Part shown: in pieces, positions 1 through 11,393 of the stretch
Position numbering within the stretch: the first letter of the stretch is position 1
Layout: the number at the start of each line of letters is the position of its first letter
Assembly: GCA_019828595.1 (NCBI GenBank)
Contig: JAHQRK010000005.1
Span: forward strand, 1,116,001 to 1,180,000
Source: Aphanomyces cochlioides
Lineage: Eukaryota > Oomycota > Saprolegniomycetes > Saprolegniales > Verrucalvaceae
Length of the DNA stretch: 64,000 nt
Direction of reading: 5' to 3'
The notes under the pieces: model-generated
The model's input: only the letters and a program-made list of their open reading frames with translations
What the model was told of the DNA's origin: nothing
The model's database searches: none
Made by a program: the position numbers and the translations under genes

Positions 1-680
1 CACATTCCACAGCCAAGCACAGTAAAAAAACATTTGAATTTTGTATACCACTCCATTTCAACCCCCGTAAATGTGGACCTGTCAGTAGGCTGTCACCACT
101 TTGCAATTCACCACGGAGTGCCTGGATGTCTGTTGCCAAGTCGTGAGCCGGCCACCTGCGCATGGCAAAATGCGTCGTTCAAGCCAACGTTGCTATCGGT
201 AAGCGCTTTTGTCCTGACGTTGATCATATTAATCTTATTTACAGGAAAACTTTGTGCAGCGACATGCGTCACGACAGCAGGAAAAACTATCGAGCCGCGC
301 CGTCATCTCAGGATTTAAGAAACACAAGCCTCAAGCGAAGGACAGCGAATGCTCAACATCTAGAGAGAGCACGTAATTGTAGGTAGAACTAAGACGCAGT
401 AAAACCTTTTGTTCTCTTTTGTGGTGTTGTATGTGCGAGCGTGATGTCGATTCCTGTCAATCAACATGTTTAATCCGGATAATTTTATCCGGTATAAAAT
501 GTGTTTAAAATGCTGACGGGGTTCCAATTGGAGTAGTGCCTGTACCAATAGTCCCCCAAGCAATGACGGGTAACCTTTCTTGTCACCTTTATCAACAATT
601 ACCACAAGTTTGGGCTAAGCAAAATATTACGAGATAGTACAGAATGAAGAAGAAACTACGTCAATGTGATCGGGATTTCA
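1..680. other. No gene recognised
   Basis: Only short unsupported frames are present. A short inverted repeat built on CCGGATAA/TTATCCGG lies near 474-493, just downstream of the transporter gene that reads leftwards. Confidence 0.5.
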
Positions 681-2441
681 TTATTTACATCCAGTGCCGC
701 CAGCAATACGAAGACATTTCGTCGAGGTGAAGAGACTCAAGATGTTTGTCATGAACGTCCATGAAAGCGCAAACAGAAGGACAATCAACAAGAGAGTTCC
801 GCGTATCTTGCTGGTCTGGCCTTGCCGTTGAAGCTCATGAAGTTGATCTTTCTGACGAGGCAACAACACCACAAACACAATCGCGAAAATATTCACAGAG
901 TATGCAATAGCATACGCGATTGTGACTTGGGAACGTACGTGGAAGTCGTCCTTTTCAATGAAAGAACGCTCGACGTCGAGAAAGCTATTGACTGTCTTGG
1001 TAAGGACTGTGGCAAATGGAATTCCCACACGTTGGGAAGACGTTGAGAGGCCAAATAGCGTGGCTTCAAAGCCAGGCGCGTCGACTTCAAACAAGAACAG
1101 CGCGCCAACAAAATCCATAGCTGCAGTGGGAATCTCGTCCAAAAGAGGAACACCCAGCCAGAACCATTGATTTCGCACCACATTCCATATCGTAAGCATA
1201 GTGGGTACAACGTCGATGCACACGACGAGGATCTGGGCGAGAATGATAACTGTGCGCCAGTTCCAGTGGAGACCAAACCGCTGGATCAAATAGGTGCCCA
1301 ACAAGTTGACAGCCGCAGCAAGCATCGCCGCAATCCCATTGTTCACGGGCTCCACACCGGCCCATGTGCTTTGAATCGCAGACGACGACGTGACCGAGAA
1401 GAGTGAAAAGACATTGTAGAAGAACCGGAACGTGATGTATCTGTAAATGAGTCGGCGCTGAAGCAGCTCATACACAAACTTGAAAACAGAAATCGTGGGC
1501 TTCGTCACAACACGGTCTTCTTGGATACAAAACCAAGAGAACGGCAGAGTGATCGCGGCCATGCCAGCACAGAATCCCATCACACCATTGAAGCCAACGG
1601 TCCACGTGAACGTGCCACCATAACTCGGAGTATTGAGACCAAGGCCGGTGAAAAACGCCGAAATGATCGCAAAGAACTGATACACGACCATGGATTCTCC
1701 CATGGCTCGACCACGGAACGCCTCGGGTTCTTGTTGGGAGAGGTCAATCAAGGCGCCATTGAACCCACTCGTTGCGACCACGGAGCCGAAATTCGCGACC
1801 ATCATGAGCACCATGAGTTTGATTCCACGTTGGGGTGCATCCATGTCAATGGTAGCGAGTTGTTCAGGTGTAAGTTTGGATGGATTGATCTTGGCAATCT
1901 TTGCGTCGCGATAGTACGGATCACCAATCGGAATGACAGCCATGGTCAGACACGCCACGAAGACGAGCGACCACCCAAGCAACATGTACGGACGCCGGCG
2001 GTATCCACGAATGGGCACAGTGTCGGAGAGCATGCCGGTGAAGATTCGAAGGGCTCTTGGGAATGCAACAAGAGCGGTGGTGGTGGCCACAAGCGTGGCT
2101 GACATATGCAAGTAGTTGTTGAGGACGGAATAGATCACACCACTGATAGTCGAGTAGATAGTACCAAGTGCAGCCATGTGGACAACCATGCCAAAGTTCT
2201 TCCACGCATACACCGAGACAGGTCCTTTCGCGACTCGAAGTGCGCCATTCTCAAGAACGATCAAGCCGTTGGGTGGTGATTTAACTTCGTGAAAAGTTTC
2301 ACCCGTGAGCTGAGCCGTTGGCGACTTCATCCTGCCTGGAGGAAGATTGAAGAATGAACGATTCCGTCTTCCATCACTTTTTTCAACGAGGTAGGATTTA
2401 ACAACCATTCCCAACCATCCATCCACCAGGCTTGATGGCAT
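681..2441 (-). CDS. Folate-biopterin (BT1/FBT) family transporter
   Basis: An intact 586-residue multi-pass membrane protein. After a hydrophilic N-terminus of about 80 residues come roughly twelve hydrophobic segments. The loop 'RIFTGMLSDTVPIRGYRRRP' is the conserved cytoplasmic signature between helices 2 and 3 of the BT1/folate-biopterin transporters, an MFS branch prominent in kinetoplastids and oomycetes. A second family-like stretch is 'FGLSTSSQRVGIPFATVL' in the C-terminal half. Length is usual for oomycete members. The likely role is uptake of folates, pterins or S-adenosylmethionine-like compounds at the plasma membrane; the substrate cannot be read from sequence. The first methionine is used, but a start about 37 codons further in (MKSPTAQ) is possible. 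It is the only long, undamaged ordinary host gene in the window and shows no intron. Confidence 0.88.
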   Translation of the reverse strand: MPSSLVDGWLGMVVKSYLVEKSDGRRNRSFFNLPPGRMKSPTAQLTGETFHEVKSPPNGLIVLENGALRVAKGPVSVYAWKNFGMVVHMAALGTIYSTISGVIYSVLNNYLHMSATLVATTTALVAFPRALRIFTGMLSDTVPIRGYRRRPYMLLGWSLVFVACLTMAVIPIGDPYYRDAKIAKINPSKLTPEQLATIDMDAPQRGIKLMVLMMVANFGSVVATSGFNGALIDLSQQEPEAFRGRAMGESMVVYQFFAIISAFFTGLGLNTPSYGGTFTWTVGFNGVMGFCAGMAAITLPFSWFCIQEDRVVTKPTISVFKFVYELLQRRLIYRYITFRFFYNVFSLFSVTSSSAIQSTWAGVEPVNNGIAAMLAAAVNLLGTYLIQRFGLHWNWRTVIILAQILVVCIDVVPTMLTIWNVVRNQWFWLGVPLLDEIPTAAMDFVGALFLFEVDAPGFEATLFGLSTSSQRVGIPFATVLTKTVNSFLDVERSFIEKDDFHVRSQVTIAYAIAYSVNIFAIVFVVLLPRQKDQLHELQRQGQTSKIRGTLLLIVLLFALSWTFMTNILSLFTSTKCLRIAGGTGCK

Positions 2442-3589
2442 CTTGATGGGTTCACTACCTGTGGCCGGAAAATTCTAATAATTTCGTTCGAGTTAGCAAC
2501 ATCAGGTCCTGTGGATATTATTAAACACATAAGCTCGACTTCGGGTGAAGGATGTTGCGCGAAGAGCTGCCAAGGTGTACTTGTATGCACCCACGAAGGG
2601 AAACATCTTAATGCAATTGTTGACTCGCACCACAGCTCAGTATTGGGCTCTCTAGATGTTCAAAACTGCGATAGCGGTGTGCTAGGTTGACAAGTTAGTC
2701 CCTTGCATTCCTTTCACGTGGAGAGGCCAATCGAATCGGCATGTGAAGTTCAAACTAATCCGATCGTTTTCCCTTTCGTTAGGAGGACGGCGGACTCTTA
2801 GGGTTACAATAGAGACGTTGCGATATCAAGCGTCATGTCCCCGTGCGACTTCTGTCGACCATTGTGAACAAGGGTGTTGCAGTCTTGGCAATACTGTAAC
2901 TATTGTTTAGTTAAGCCATTCAGGCGCAAGCCAGAGCACTCGAATCGACGAACGATTGGACCATCCCAGTCAATTGAATGTCTAATCACATTATGTTATT
3001 TGAGACTTAAACCAATCAAAATAGACTAGTATCCGAACTTTCCAATGAGGAGTCGAGTTTCCCAGACAAAGCACACGCCTGGCACGCAGCAAGCATTAAT
3101 CCGCATCAATCTTGGTAGAGCACGATCTCTTTCTGTACAGAATGCACGCTTGGTTGAACCCAAAAAGGAAAATGATCGGGAATATGGGTGCCCCAGAAAT
3201 GAACACAATATGACAATATGCTACCTCAGAAACGCACAACGACATTGAGGAAATCTGGCGTTCACATTGCCGTGTGGTGAGTTGACTGACTGGAATCTAA
3301 GCAAAACAATGTTTTGCTGCAACACGTTTGGGAAATGACACTGGACTTTACAAAATGCGATCTTGAAAACATGAGACACCATTCAATCCAGTTCAATATG
3401 GTGTTATCCTGTCAAGCATACCAGGTCAATGGAACTCGCAAACTGTTCTCATTAATCAAAGGAAGTGACAGTTCCTTGATCATTTGGATGATTTGGCCAT
3501 CTCTGCAGATCCATGTTTACACACGGGTGCATAATTTTTCAAACTTACAGAGGACCCGTAAAAATACACGTATAGTGATACTTGCTACT
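2442..3589. other. Intergenic, no gene recognised
   Basis: Short overlapping frames on both strands (for example 3026-3248) show no domain, repeat or codon signature. It presumably includes the promoter of the transporter gene to its left. Confidence 0.45.
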
Positions 3590-3599
3590 CAATGTGGGC

Positions 3600-4197
3600 G
3601 AGGAATTATCTGAGAGCAAGAGTGGTATACTTGTTGTCGACCAGAATCCTCTTGCTCCATGAGCAGAGCAATATCCTAGCACATCATTATTTGTTATTAC
3701 GCAGTTAAGTTACGCTCTCTCGGCGGGCGCAAAGCAGCCACAGGCCGCGTACTAGGGCTAACCTAGCGGAGGTAACATCCTAGCACATCAAGTTGCAAGC
3801 GAACCGATGGGATTGCTTCATTAGTTAGTTCTGATAGCACATCGAACCACAGCGACTACAAGCATCACACCACGCGAGAGACGTCAGACATCCGCCCGGA
3901 AAATTGCGCCCACCGGAGCGAAGCGGAGGTCGAGTGTAAAATTTTCTGCAGGCGGATGACTCGGAGGAACGAGCCCCAAACGTGCACCAAAAAGGGATTT
4001 CTTTATTTATCTCACGTCGGGAAGGCGGCAGGTAGGCCGCAAGGCCGTGCCGCCACCCGGACGATACAACTGCTCACCAGTTGAGCAAGTCCATTGGTTC
4101 GATTGCAACTTGATATGCCAGGATATTGCGCTGCTCATAGAGCAAGAGGATTCTGGTCGACAACAAGTATACCACTCTTGCTCTCAGATAATTCCTC
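3600..4197. mobile_element. Non-autonomous MULE-like transposon with 10-bp TSD
   Basis: A 598-bp element with terminal inverted repeats of about 75-80 bp that begin GAGGAATTATCTGAGAGCAA at the left and recur as the reverse complement ending at 4197. It is flanked on both sides by the same 10 bp, CAATGTGGGC (3590-3599 and 4198-4207). Long TIRs plus a 9-11 bp duplication are typical of Mutator-like elements. The interior (about 3680-4115) has no transposase. A 107-residue frame starting at 4047 crosses the right end and is a junction artefact. The two TIRs differ at only a few positions. Confidence 0.85.
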
Positions 4198-4207
4198 CAA
4201 TGTGGGC

Positions 4208-4724
4208 ACTCAAAACAAAGGACGGAAAAGTTGTCATTTCGGTGTTAAGAAGATCAACTCGTTTGAATACGGTTTGGCGAATGGTGCTTAAACCATTGCC
4301 CATTGTGTTTCTTCTTGTCCTGTCGTTGCCAAGCGCACAAGCTCACTTGTCAAGAACAACAACGAAATGAATGAGTGGAACTTGCAAAATTGGTATGAGT
4401 GGAACTTGCAAAATTGGTTTGCGTTTGACAGGACCATATCGGACAGTTTTTTCGCCACTGACGAGGAGAGCCTGCATCAGCAGTTTTTTTAGCGATACAC
4501 TTGTCCATTTGAAGAACTATGTCAAAATACCGGTCAGTGTGCAGGGAAGATCGATGCCAGTCACCACTGCACTTGAATGTCCAGCACCAATCAATTGGCA
4601 TAGGCATGCGGCCATTGTGCAGCGTGGTCTAAAGAAAGCACGGCCAGAGTATTTTCAGAATATCAAAGTTGCTGTAAATGTCGTCAACACGATAACTTTG
4701 TTGAGATTCTCTCGCATCAATTAA
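4208..4724 (+). pseudogene. Unrecognised gene remnant, paralogous to 7567-7745
   Basis: An open frame of 117 residues (4371-4724) contains ALECPAPINWHRHA and ends VVNTITLL..SRIN. A matching segment lies on the minus strand at 7567-7745 (ALECPATIQCHRE ... VVNTTILL..HIN), with the same stop position. The family was not recognised. The gene probably began left of the MULE-like element, because the frame at 3314-3613 runs into its insertion site. The frame opens with two exact copies of a 24-bp unit. Function unknown. Confidence 0.4.
4371..4418 (+). repeat. 24-bp tandem duplication
   Basis: Two head-to-tail copies of a 24-bp unit beginning ATGAGTGGAACTTGC; each encodes MSGTCKIG in the frame of the remnant gene. 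Confidence 0.9.
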
Positions 4725-4803
4725 CAGGAGTGCACTCAACAGTAATGAAAGAATCGTCGACACACCTTAACCTAATTCGCCGTGTTTCATAATATGTGCC
4801 ATA

Positions 4804-5472
4804 CTACACCATTTGCCGGTTTAGTTCGTTTAATTTGCGATATATTTCGTATCGTTTGCAATATATTTCGTATCAGTGCAATATATTTCGTATGACTTGC
4901 ATTTAATTTCGTGGCCAGCGATGAAAATCGATTTATATTTCGCATGACTTGCATTATATTTCATACCTCTTGCATTTAATTTCATATTTTTTTGCTTATA
5001 TTTCGAATCACGTGCATTTTAATTCGTAGTAATGCAAAATATATTCAACGTCCTGTTGAGATATGACGTTTCACATGTGTTGCAGTGTTGGCTTGAGCTA
5101 TGAATTTGCGACGGGCAAGCGCATATGAACTCTGCCGAGCTTGATTGATGCTCGCATTGACTTATATGGTGATTGAAGTGTCCCATCAATTTCTTATGAG
5201 GTCGATAACAATTTTTGTTAATTTTTCTATGTACTTTTTCTCTTTTCTGCTAATTTAAATGCACGTGATACGAAATATAAGCTGAAAAATACGAAATTAA
5301 ATGCAAGAGGTATGAAATATAATGCAAGTCATGCGAAATATAAATCGATTTTCGTCGCCGACCATGAAATTAAATGCAAGTCATAAGAAATATATTGCAC
5401 TGATACGAAATATATTGCAAACGATACGAAATATATCGCAAATTAAACGAACTAAACCGGCAAATGGTGTAG
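4804..5472. mobile_element. Long-TIR MITE of Tc1/mariner type
   Basis: A 669-bp element beginning CTACACCATTTGCCGGTTTA and ending with its reverse complement, flanked by TA on both sides (4802-4803 and 5473-5474). The arms are about 240 bp long and consist of degenerate repeats of a unit like GCAATATATTTCGTAT spaced about 20 bp apart. The central 200 bp is non-repetitive. No coding capacity. The ATATTTC-rich TIR architecture is shared with the autonomous Tc1-like element at 21047-22832, which may represent the source family. Confidence 0.82.
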
Positions 5473-5859
5473 TATATGAAATTTTTATGTTGTGTGATAA
5501 ATGTGATTTCCATCCAAAGTGACTCGCGTGAATCATAACACTTAAAACACGTCATGATGTAGACTATTTCGCTATTTTCGACCAATAAAATATGATTTTA
5601 CACAACTAATTTACTTTTGATTGGTCAGATTCCAAAAAATACAACCTTGGTGTGATTTCGTAGTACAGTTGAGTACACGTCTGAAAATTTGCTGTAATTG
5701 CCTGGAATTGGTCGACAACCGAAGATAGTCGGAGAGTGCAATCATCGGCAAAGAGACCAGCGGAAGGTTTTGATCAAGCACAAGGGGACAATCAACGCTC
5801 TCACTTTCAGCACTACTGAAGGATGTGACGTGAACATGAGGTTTATATAAATACAACTT

Positions 5860-6401
5860 TCAGGGGCCTAAAGGCATGGTTGTGATTAAGAAGTCCAAGA
5901 ATACATGGTCTTCCTTGGTGAATTCAAGTAAGCAGTTGTCACTGTCCTTCGCTTCCATTGCTGCAATATCTCCGAGGATATTATTCAGCGTGTCGTTGTC
6001 AATATCCAAACATGATAGGTCGATAGGTCAAGGATCGTGGACTGGTATTTGGTAGTGCGCTTTCGTTGTTTGGACGATATGTTGGTTTTGTGACGTTGAC
6101 CACCTCCATGGCGAACGCAGCGTCGTCGAGCATGGGCCGCCTTCGTGCATCTATCGACTTGACATAGTTTCTTCACGATGTGTGCCCCATGCCTAGAGCA
6201 AAAGCCTTGGCTTCTGACATTCGAGCTGCATCCTTGGAAGCGGCACTTATTCCTGCCTCCATGCTTGACACAGGCGTTGCGAGAGTACGTTTGGTTGCGG
6301 CAACCGTCAACCATGCATTTGGCTCTATTCTTGTGCCTTTCACATTTGCCCGTGGGCAGTGCTGGATTGGGGCAGTCGTTGAAAAGGCAAGTAAATGACA
6401 T
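5860..6401 (-). pseudogene. WRKY19-like C-x4-C-x9-C-x2-H zinc-finger protein, frameshifted
   Basis: The frame opens MSFTCLFNDC and encodes the first four of the usual five fingers (C-x4-C-x9-C-x2-H) within 138 residues. It then loses frame in the region that should hold the fifth finger. The acidic tail typical of the family is readable in another frame down to a stop at 5860-5862, so the gene was once full length. These proteins are probably zinc-binding and nuclear, but the function is not established. It is one of at least nine copies in the window. Confidence 0.75.
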
Positions 6402-7566
6402 GTTTGGATCAAATTGAAAAATGAAGATGACGGTGAGTCGCCATACGGTGCAATTTTCTTAGGGGGCTACATTCTGCAGAGTAAAACTCCGTCACAGCTT
6501 GAGGGTGACGATCGACGCGACAGACCACTGTCTTAGTTTTCTCGTCATATTCCAAAACTGGATGAATTTGGATTCGACTTGTGATTGTCACTGCCGTTGA
6601 TTTCGCAGTAGATTATCCCCGATGTAACCTAGAACTCCTCAAGGCTCAACATAACATTGTTTCAGGCTAAAATTGCTTATTTCTGGCTGTAGATTCGGAG
6701 ACGAGGTTAACAAGTATGGCGCCTATGCCTTTAGTCTGAGCGATGTTTGAGATCTGGCTTTGATTTATCTGTTCTGATTTGTTGTCCGATCATTCTCAGC
6801 GCCAAATTGCACCTGTAATGTCGACCACTTGACAAAACGATCATCATGAAGGGTTCCGGGGTGAGATAAGTCATTACCCACATCGTTTTTGCGCTAACTT
6901 GATAAAAATTGCCTTGTGATGTCATAGTATGTGAGTCTTTTAGCAGACGCCCCCTACGGTTCTTGGGTACATAGGAGCTTTATCGAACCCGGGAAAGAAA
7001 CAACATGAATCCAAGCTGTTAAGAATTAAGGAAACAGTAGAGCTACTGCTTGTTTGCCACGTTTGACATAACCACAATGCCCAACGACGTATCGTCTGCA
7101 GCAACGACTAATCTGAAGGGCCTGGGCCTCTTGTAACTGTACTCGTGTCGTCGTTTGGAAGTGAAGGGGGATTGTGAATTAATTTTTGACCTTCCTATTT
7201 TTTTCGTGTGAAGCTATGCCCGAGCATACAACTTTCCAGAAACGCTCAACCAATAACGCAGAAACGCAGGTCTGACAAGATAAATGAATTACCAAATTGT
7301 GCTCTCTACAGTGGTCCTATTGCCGCGAGGTCGCTGGAAATAGCCGCGTCCTGGCGACAGCTGACGAATGTTCTCAGGACCACTGCGTAAATCGATATTG
7401 TAGTTCTGCATTCCTCTCTCATCGCCGTCTGGTGAAGCAGATTCAAGCTCGTTTAGTGTTAAAATTATACTGAAGTCTCTGAGATAGAGAAACATGCGCA
7501 CAATTAGAAACACGCCCATACATGGTGGAAGGTGTGTCGGTGGCTCTTTTCATGAAGGCTGCATTC
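6402..7566. other. Intergenic, no gene recognised
   Basis: Only short frames on both strands without motifs; frames at 6178-6417 are antisense shadows of the zinc-finger gene to the left. Confidence 0.45.
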
Positions 7567-7745
7567 TTGTTAATTGATGTGGGATGTCAACAAAATTGTT
7601 GTATTAACAACATCTACATACAGCGAGTTTGATGTCCTGAAAATTCTCTGGCCAGGCGTTCTTGAGACTACACTGCAGCAAGGTCCACGTTCGCGATGAC
7701 ATTGGATTGTTGCTGGACATTCAAGTGCAATGTTGTCTGGCGTCA
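7567..7745 (-). pseudogene. Fragment paralogous to the 4.2-4.7 kb remnant
   Basis: About 60 codons align with the C-terminus of the frame ending at 4724 (ALECPA, a histidine-rich bend, VVNT..LL, terminal HIN and stop), but here the frame slips near the middle. It lies within a longer, otherwise unsupported frame (7570-7926). Two copies in opposite orientation point to a repeated gene family or an unrecognised transposon. Function unknown. Confidence 0.4.
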
Positions 7746-8419
7746 ATCTTACAAGGAAACTGCACAGCCGCTGTACTGCAACTGAAAGATAAAGCGTAAA
7801 GCTACAACAAGTGATGTCTGCCTCTTGCAGATTCAACGACTCTCCAATGAGTATATGCATTCCACAGAACAACCTCACGAGTTCACTGATAACAAAAGAG
7901 CTAGGAAAATTAATTGTTATAATCATGATGGTGGTTCAATATCCATCTTGCTTTGACAAAGTCATGACGGTCTACACACTCAAATTCATGACGGCGTGTG
8001 CGCTTATGTTTGACGGACAAACGAGCATGCAGTCAAGCAACTTGTCCATTGATGCCTCCTTCTTATCCCGTTTCTACTCAACTTCTCGTATTTTGTGAAT
8101 GAGCGGAATTTTGCGATGACATTCCAAATTACATCGAGTCAGGTATACTCCTAACGACTCGTCTCGCATTGCTCCTTTGAGAGATTGTGTCATTATCTTC
8201 GGTAAAAGCATTGGGGCAAATGCAGATAATGAATTGGACGACGAAGACATTCTCTCCTGTATTCTGGGCCGCATAGTTGGCTGCAATCAACGTCTGTGAT
8301 TTGGCTGCATCATACAACATTTCGATCTCTTTATGGAAGAGAAGGAGCTAGAAAAACTTTATCACGGTTTGCAACCCAGTGCTAGCTAAATTAGTTGTCG
8401 TACACTTTCGCTGCCTCCA
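7746..8419. other. Intergenic, no gene recognised
   Basis: No motif-bearing frame, repeat or RNA gene was seen here. Confidence 0.4.
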
Positions 8420-8982
8420 TCACGAAAGCTGAGCTTGATAGTTCAACAGTTCGTGATCTTCAGCCATTAAGCCGAAATCGCAATTGCACGACTCGGCTAG
8501 CAAATCATCGACACTCGTCAACTCCATCATTGCAATGTCGTCCAAGATATACGTCAGAATATCTTCATCGTCATGACGTGAGTCATCTATTGCCATCGAC
8601 TGCCGACGAGCACCTCTGTGATGGTAGCATACACCACCAGAGCCAGCAAATTTGGTACAACCATCGATTTTGCACTTGATCCCGCCGCCGTGACGCACGC
8701 AGCATTGACGCGCATGGGCTGCTTTTGTACACCCTTGGATTTTGCAAATGTTCTTGTTGCTCCACTTCCATGTTTGCAACAGAATCTTTGACTTCGGACA
8801 TACGAAATGCATCCGTCGAATTGACATCTATTCCTTCCCCCATGTTTCACACATGCATTGCGAGCGTAGACTTGATTGTGACAGTCTTCAATTTCGCATT
8901 TCGCTCGGTTCTTGTGCGTCTCGCATTTCCCACTCACGAGCGCGGGATTTGAGCATCCGTTGAAAAGGCAAGGAAATGACAT
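8420..8982 (-). pseudogene. WRKY19-like zinc-finger protein with one frameshift
   Basis: The gene starts at MSFPCLFNGC (8982), which matches the start of its paralogues; a longer frame to 9111 is possible but less likely. Three fingers are read in the first frame. A single-base slip near 8760, just after the 'CCKHGSG' of finger three, moves the rest to another frame. That frame carries fingers four and five and a complete acidic tail (DDEDILTYILDD, then NCDF and EDHELLNY). Apart from the slip the protein is full length, about 187 residues. The left end of viral element A lies 260 bp upstream of its start. The slip could be a sequencing indel. Confidence 0.8.
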
Positions 8983-9240
8983 GAAGGAGTCGTTTTGAAA
9001 AGTGAACATTGCAGGAGACACAAGGTTATCCATGGATAAGTGTCGTGTTGTTCGAGTGGCCAGGATTACACTACAAAGATGGGTCGAAGCAGTCGATGAT
9101 GTGGTATACAACGTTCCTGGCCGGAGCTCATCAAGTTCCCGGAAGAATCATAAGGCAGTAGTCCGACGCAAACTCGAGTGACCGCTTGCCACCATTGAGT
9201 AGGCTTGGTCATCACCATGCTTAGACATCTTCAAACAGAG

Positions 9241-9245
9241 GCACT
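9241..9245. repeat. Left TSD of element A (GCACT)
   Basis: GCACT precedes the first base of element A and recurs at 29495-29499 directly after its last base. Polinton integrases usually make 5-6 bp duplications. Confidence 0.75.
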
Positions 9246-9490
9246 AAAAAAAGCTTGAGAGAGAGAGAAACGAAGTTTCTTCCCTCCATGTTGCTTGCTT
9301 CGCTGCACATCCTTAACTACAAGTTTAACTATATTATTCATTAAATGCTTAGCTAAGATAGTAAATAAGTCTTAACTTATTTGTATAACTCTGAAAATAC
9401 TGTTTTTTAGTTTTTCAGTTTTCCACTCTAATTCACTTAGAGGAAAATAGAGTTTTTTAGTTTTACAGTTTTCAAAACTATAAAACTCAC
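9246..9490. repeat. Left terminal inverted repeat of element A
   Basis: Matches the reverse complement of 29225-29494 with scattered differences and one divergent patch. Conserved blocks include the terminal A-run with AGCTTGAG, a GA-rich stretch, TAGTTAAACTTGTAGTT (read on the minus strand) and an AGTTTTCAGTTTT-rich inner part. The divergence between the two repeats indicates an old insertion. Confidence 0.85.
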
Positions 9491-9672
9491 TTTTTCATGT
9501 TTACATTTTACCACACTGAAATATACCCCTCTCATGTATCAAAACTCATAAAATAAAACTTACTTTTTCTTACAGTTAGTTGGAATACAACATACATTCA
9601 TTATAATGCCAAAGATTGACATACTTGTGTGGCCAGACGATTGATATTCTCTAGCGTTGGGTCAATGCTATA

Positions 9673-11393
9673 CTACTCTGTAAACTTTTGTAAGCACCAT
9701 TTCAGTTTTGTTGATGTGAGGAAATGTAAGCATTATTTACGAGACAGCCAATCAAATCACAGTATCGCTTGATTGGAATGTATTTAGCCAATTAAAAAGG
9801 CAAGCCTAACTATCAGCAGAACTAGTACGAGCAAGCCTACTACAAGTAATGCAAGTTGCAGTTCTGAACGATGTCAATGTCGCAAGGCAAGCTTATCGGG
9901 AGGCTGTTTGTTTTGATCAATCTGTCTTTCCCCATGTGTGGCAGCTTGTATTTGTTGGAACCTTTGTTGCGCAACGTCTCCAACATCACTGACTGCAAAG
10001 TCAAAAAAACTCGCTCCAAGACAAGCGAATCAAGCTCGTGAAATGAGTCCTGGACGGCAACAATGAGTTCGTCGATTGTCGTTGGTGATTTTGTGTACTG
10101 GAGCGATTGAATCGCGTTGAAGTATCCGAGGTCCAGCACATTAAGGTCGGGACTGTTCGGTGGTTGGCATCGAACTTCGACATCGAATTGCGGTAAATGG
10201 CGGGACAACAAATCTTGCGGAAATTCGCCATGAGGACTGGCGTTGTCGTGCTGAATGACTAATCGTTGGCCTTCTTGAGGCCATCTTTCCTTGATTGCAG
10301 GCAGTAATTTGGTCAATATAAACTCCTCGTACACAGATTTGTTCACATTGATTGACTGAGTTTCGAGCGTGCCTCTTGGACGATTTCGGCTTGACCGTGC
10401 GGCAGCAACTTGTTGAACAAACGGCCATAATCCCAACTTGCCATCAAACGTACAACACCGTTCTCATCAAATCGAGGCCGAGCGACACCACAGAGAAACA
10501 TCACCTTGGTTCGAAAGCTTTTGCTTGTGCATTCTCGATGAGGTTCTTCTTCGTTGCATGTGATATATATCTTGCGGTCGATTTCATCCAGCCAAAACCA
10601 TTTCTCGTCGACGTGTATGAGGTCAAACATCGGTTCAAAGTAGAAAGTTCTTGTATTAACGAAGATAATACAGAACTCCACCCTCTTGCGCTTTCCTTCT
10701 TCGGTCAAGTATGGTTTCAAGCTGTTTGTACTGCTTCGCAACAGTCCAAGCGATATCAATTTTCGCAACGTGGTGGTTGAAACTCCAACAACCTTGGCCA
10801 AGGAGCGCAATGATCGACGAAGACGGAACGTCACATGCTCAATTTTGACAAGCAACGCTTTGAAGTCAGTTTGTTTGCGACCACAATGTTTCCGACGGTG
10901 GTTGACAGCCCTTGCATACGGTTGCCCGTTGTGAATTGGGTCGTGGGCATCGTTCCAAATCCGTTTAACGGTTTGCCTTCCAATGCGAAACTTTTCCATG
11001 GTCTGTTTTACATGACCGTAGTCCAGTTTTCCACCAACACTGAGGGCTAGCATGAAGAGCAGCACTTCTTGTCTTTCGCCGGTCTTCAAGACTCGGCGCT
11101 TCTTTGGCTCGGGGGCCAACAAGCACTCAATATCCATACGTTTGCAAATCAACAATGCCCAATGAATTACATGTGGGTGTAACATACTAGTAATATCTGT
11201 GTCTACTAGACATTACTAGAGTAAAATTTGGTTGGTTGCGAACTTCCGTTGAAGTTCTTGACATTCTCTTCGCTGCATTCGCTTGCCAGTGGATTGAGGG
11301 GGTTCCTAAACGATTTTTAGCCAATGAAATTCGTTTTTGAATGATTTACATCAACCCAACAGCAAATGGTGCTTACAAAAGTTTACAGAGTAG
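9673..11393 (-). mobile_element. Mariner-like transposon 1
   Basis: A 1721-bp element flanked by TA (9671-9672 and 11394-11395), with inverted ends beginning CTACTCTGTAAACTTTTGTA and about 30 matching bp. It carries a transposase on the minus strand and interrupts the Crinkler gene near its 3' end. The terminal CTACTCTG is shared with mariner 2 at 56404-58146. Confidence 0.9.
9840..11185 (-). pseudogene. Mariner-like transposase, one frameshift
   Basis: Two overlapping frames (11185-10343 and 10436-9840) together form one transposase of about 430 residues. The N-terminal third carries helix-turn-helix DNA-binding segments (around 'SLRSLAKVVGVSTTTLRKL'). The catalytic part shows the first Asp in 'IHVDEKWF', the second in 'QHDNASPHG', and the third in 'PPNSPDLNVLDLGYF', the signature of the plant/oomycete mariner-like group that ends in D rather than E. 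The frame slips near 10430-10445, just before 'GLWPFVQQV'. No other lesion is obvious, so the copy is fairly young or the slip is an indel error. Confidence 0.85.

Noticed and set aside
1521..2102. 193-residue plus-strand frame opposite the BT1 transporter
   Set aside because: Antisense shadow, His/Glu/Arg-rich without homology, covering conserved transporter motifs.
4047..4370. 107-residue frame with a hydrophobic C-terminus
   Set aside because: It crosses the right end of the MULE-like element and its duplication, so it is a chance junction frame.
4804..5472. Tandem ATATTTCGTAT units considered as a satellite
   Set aside because: They are confined to two inverted arms with TA flanks, so they are MITE TIR sub-repeats.
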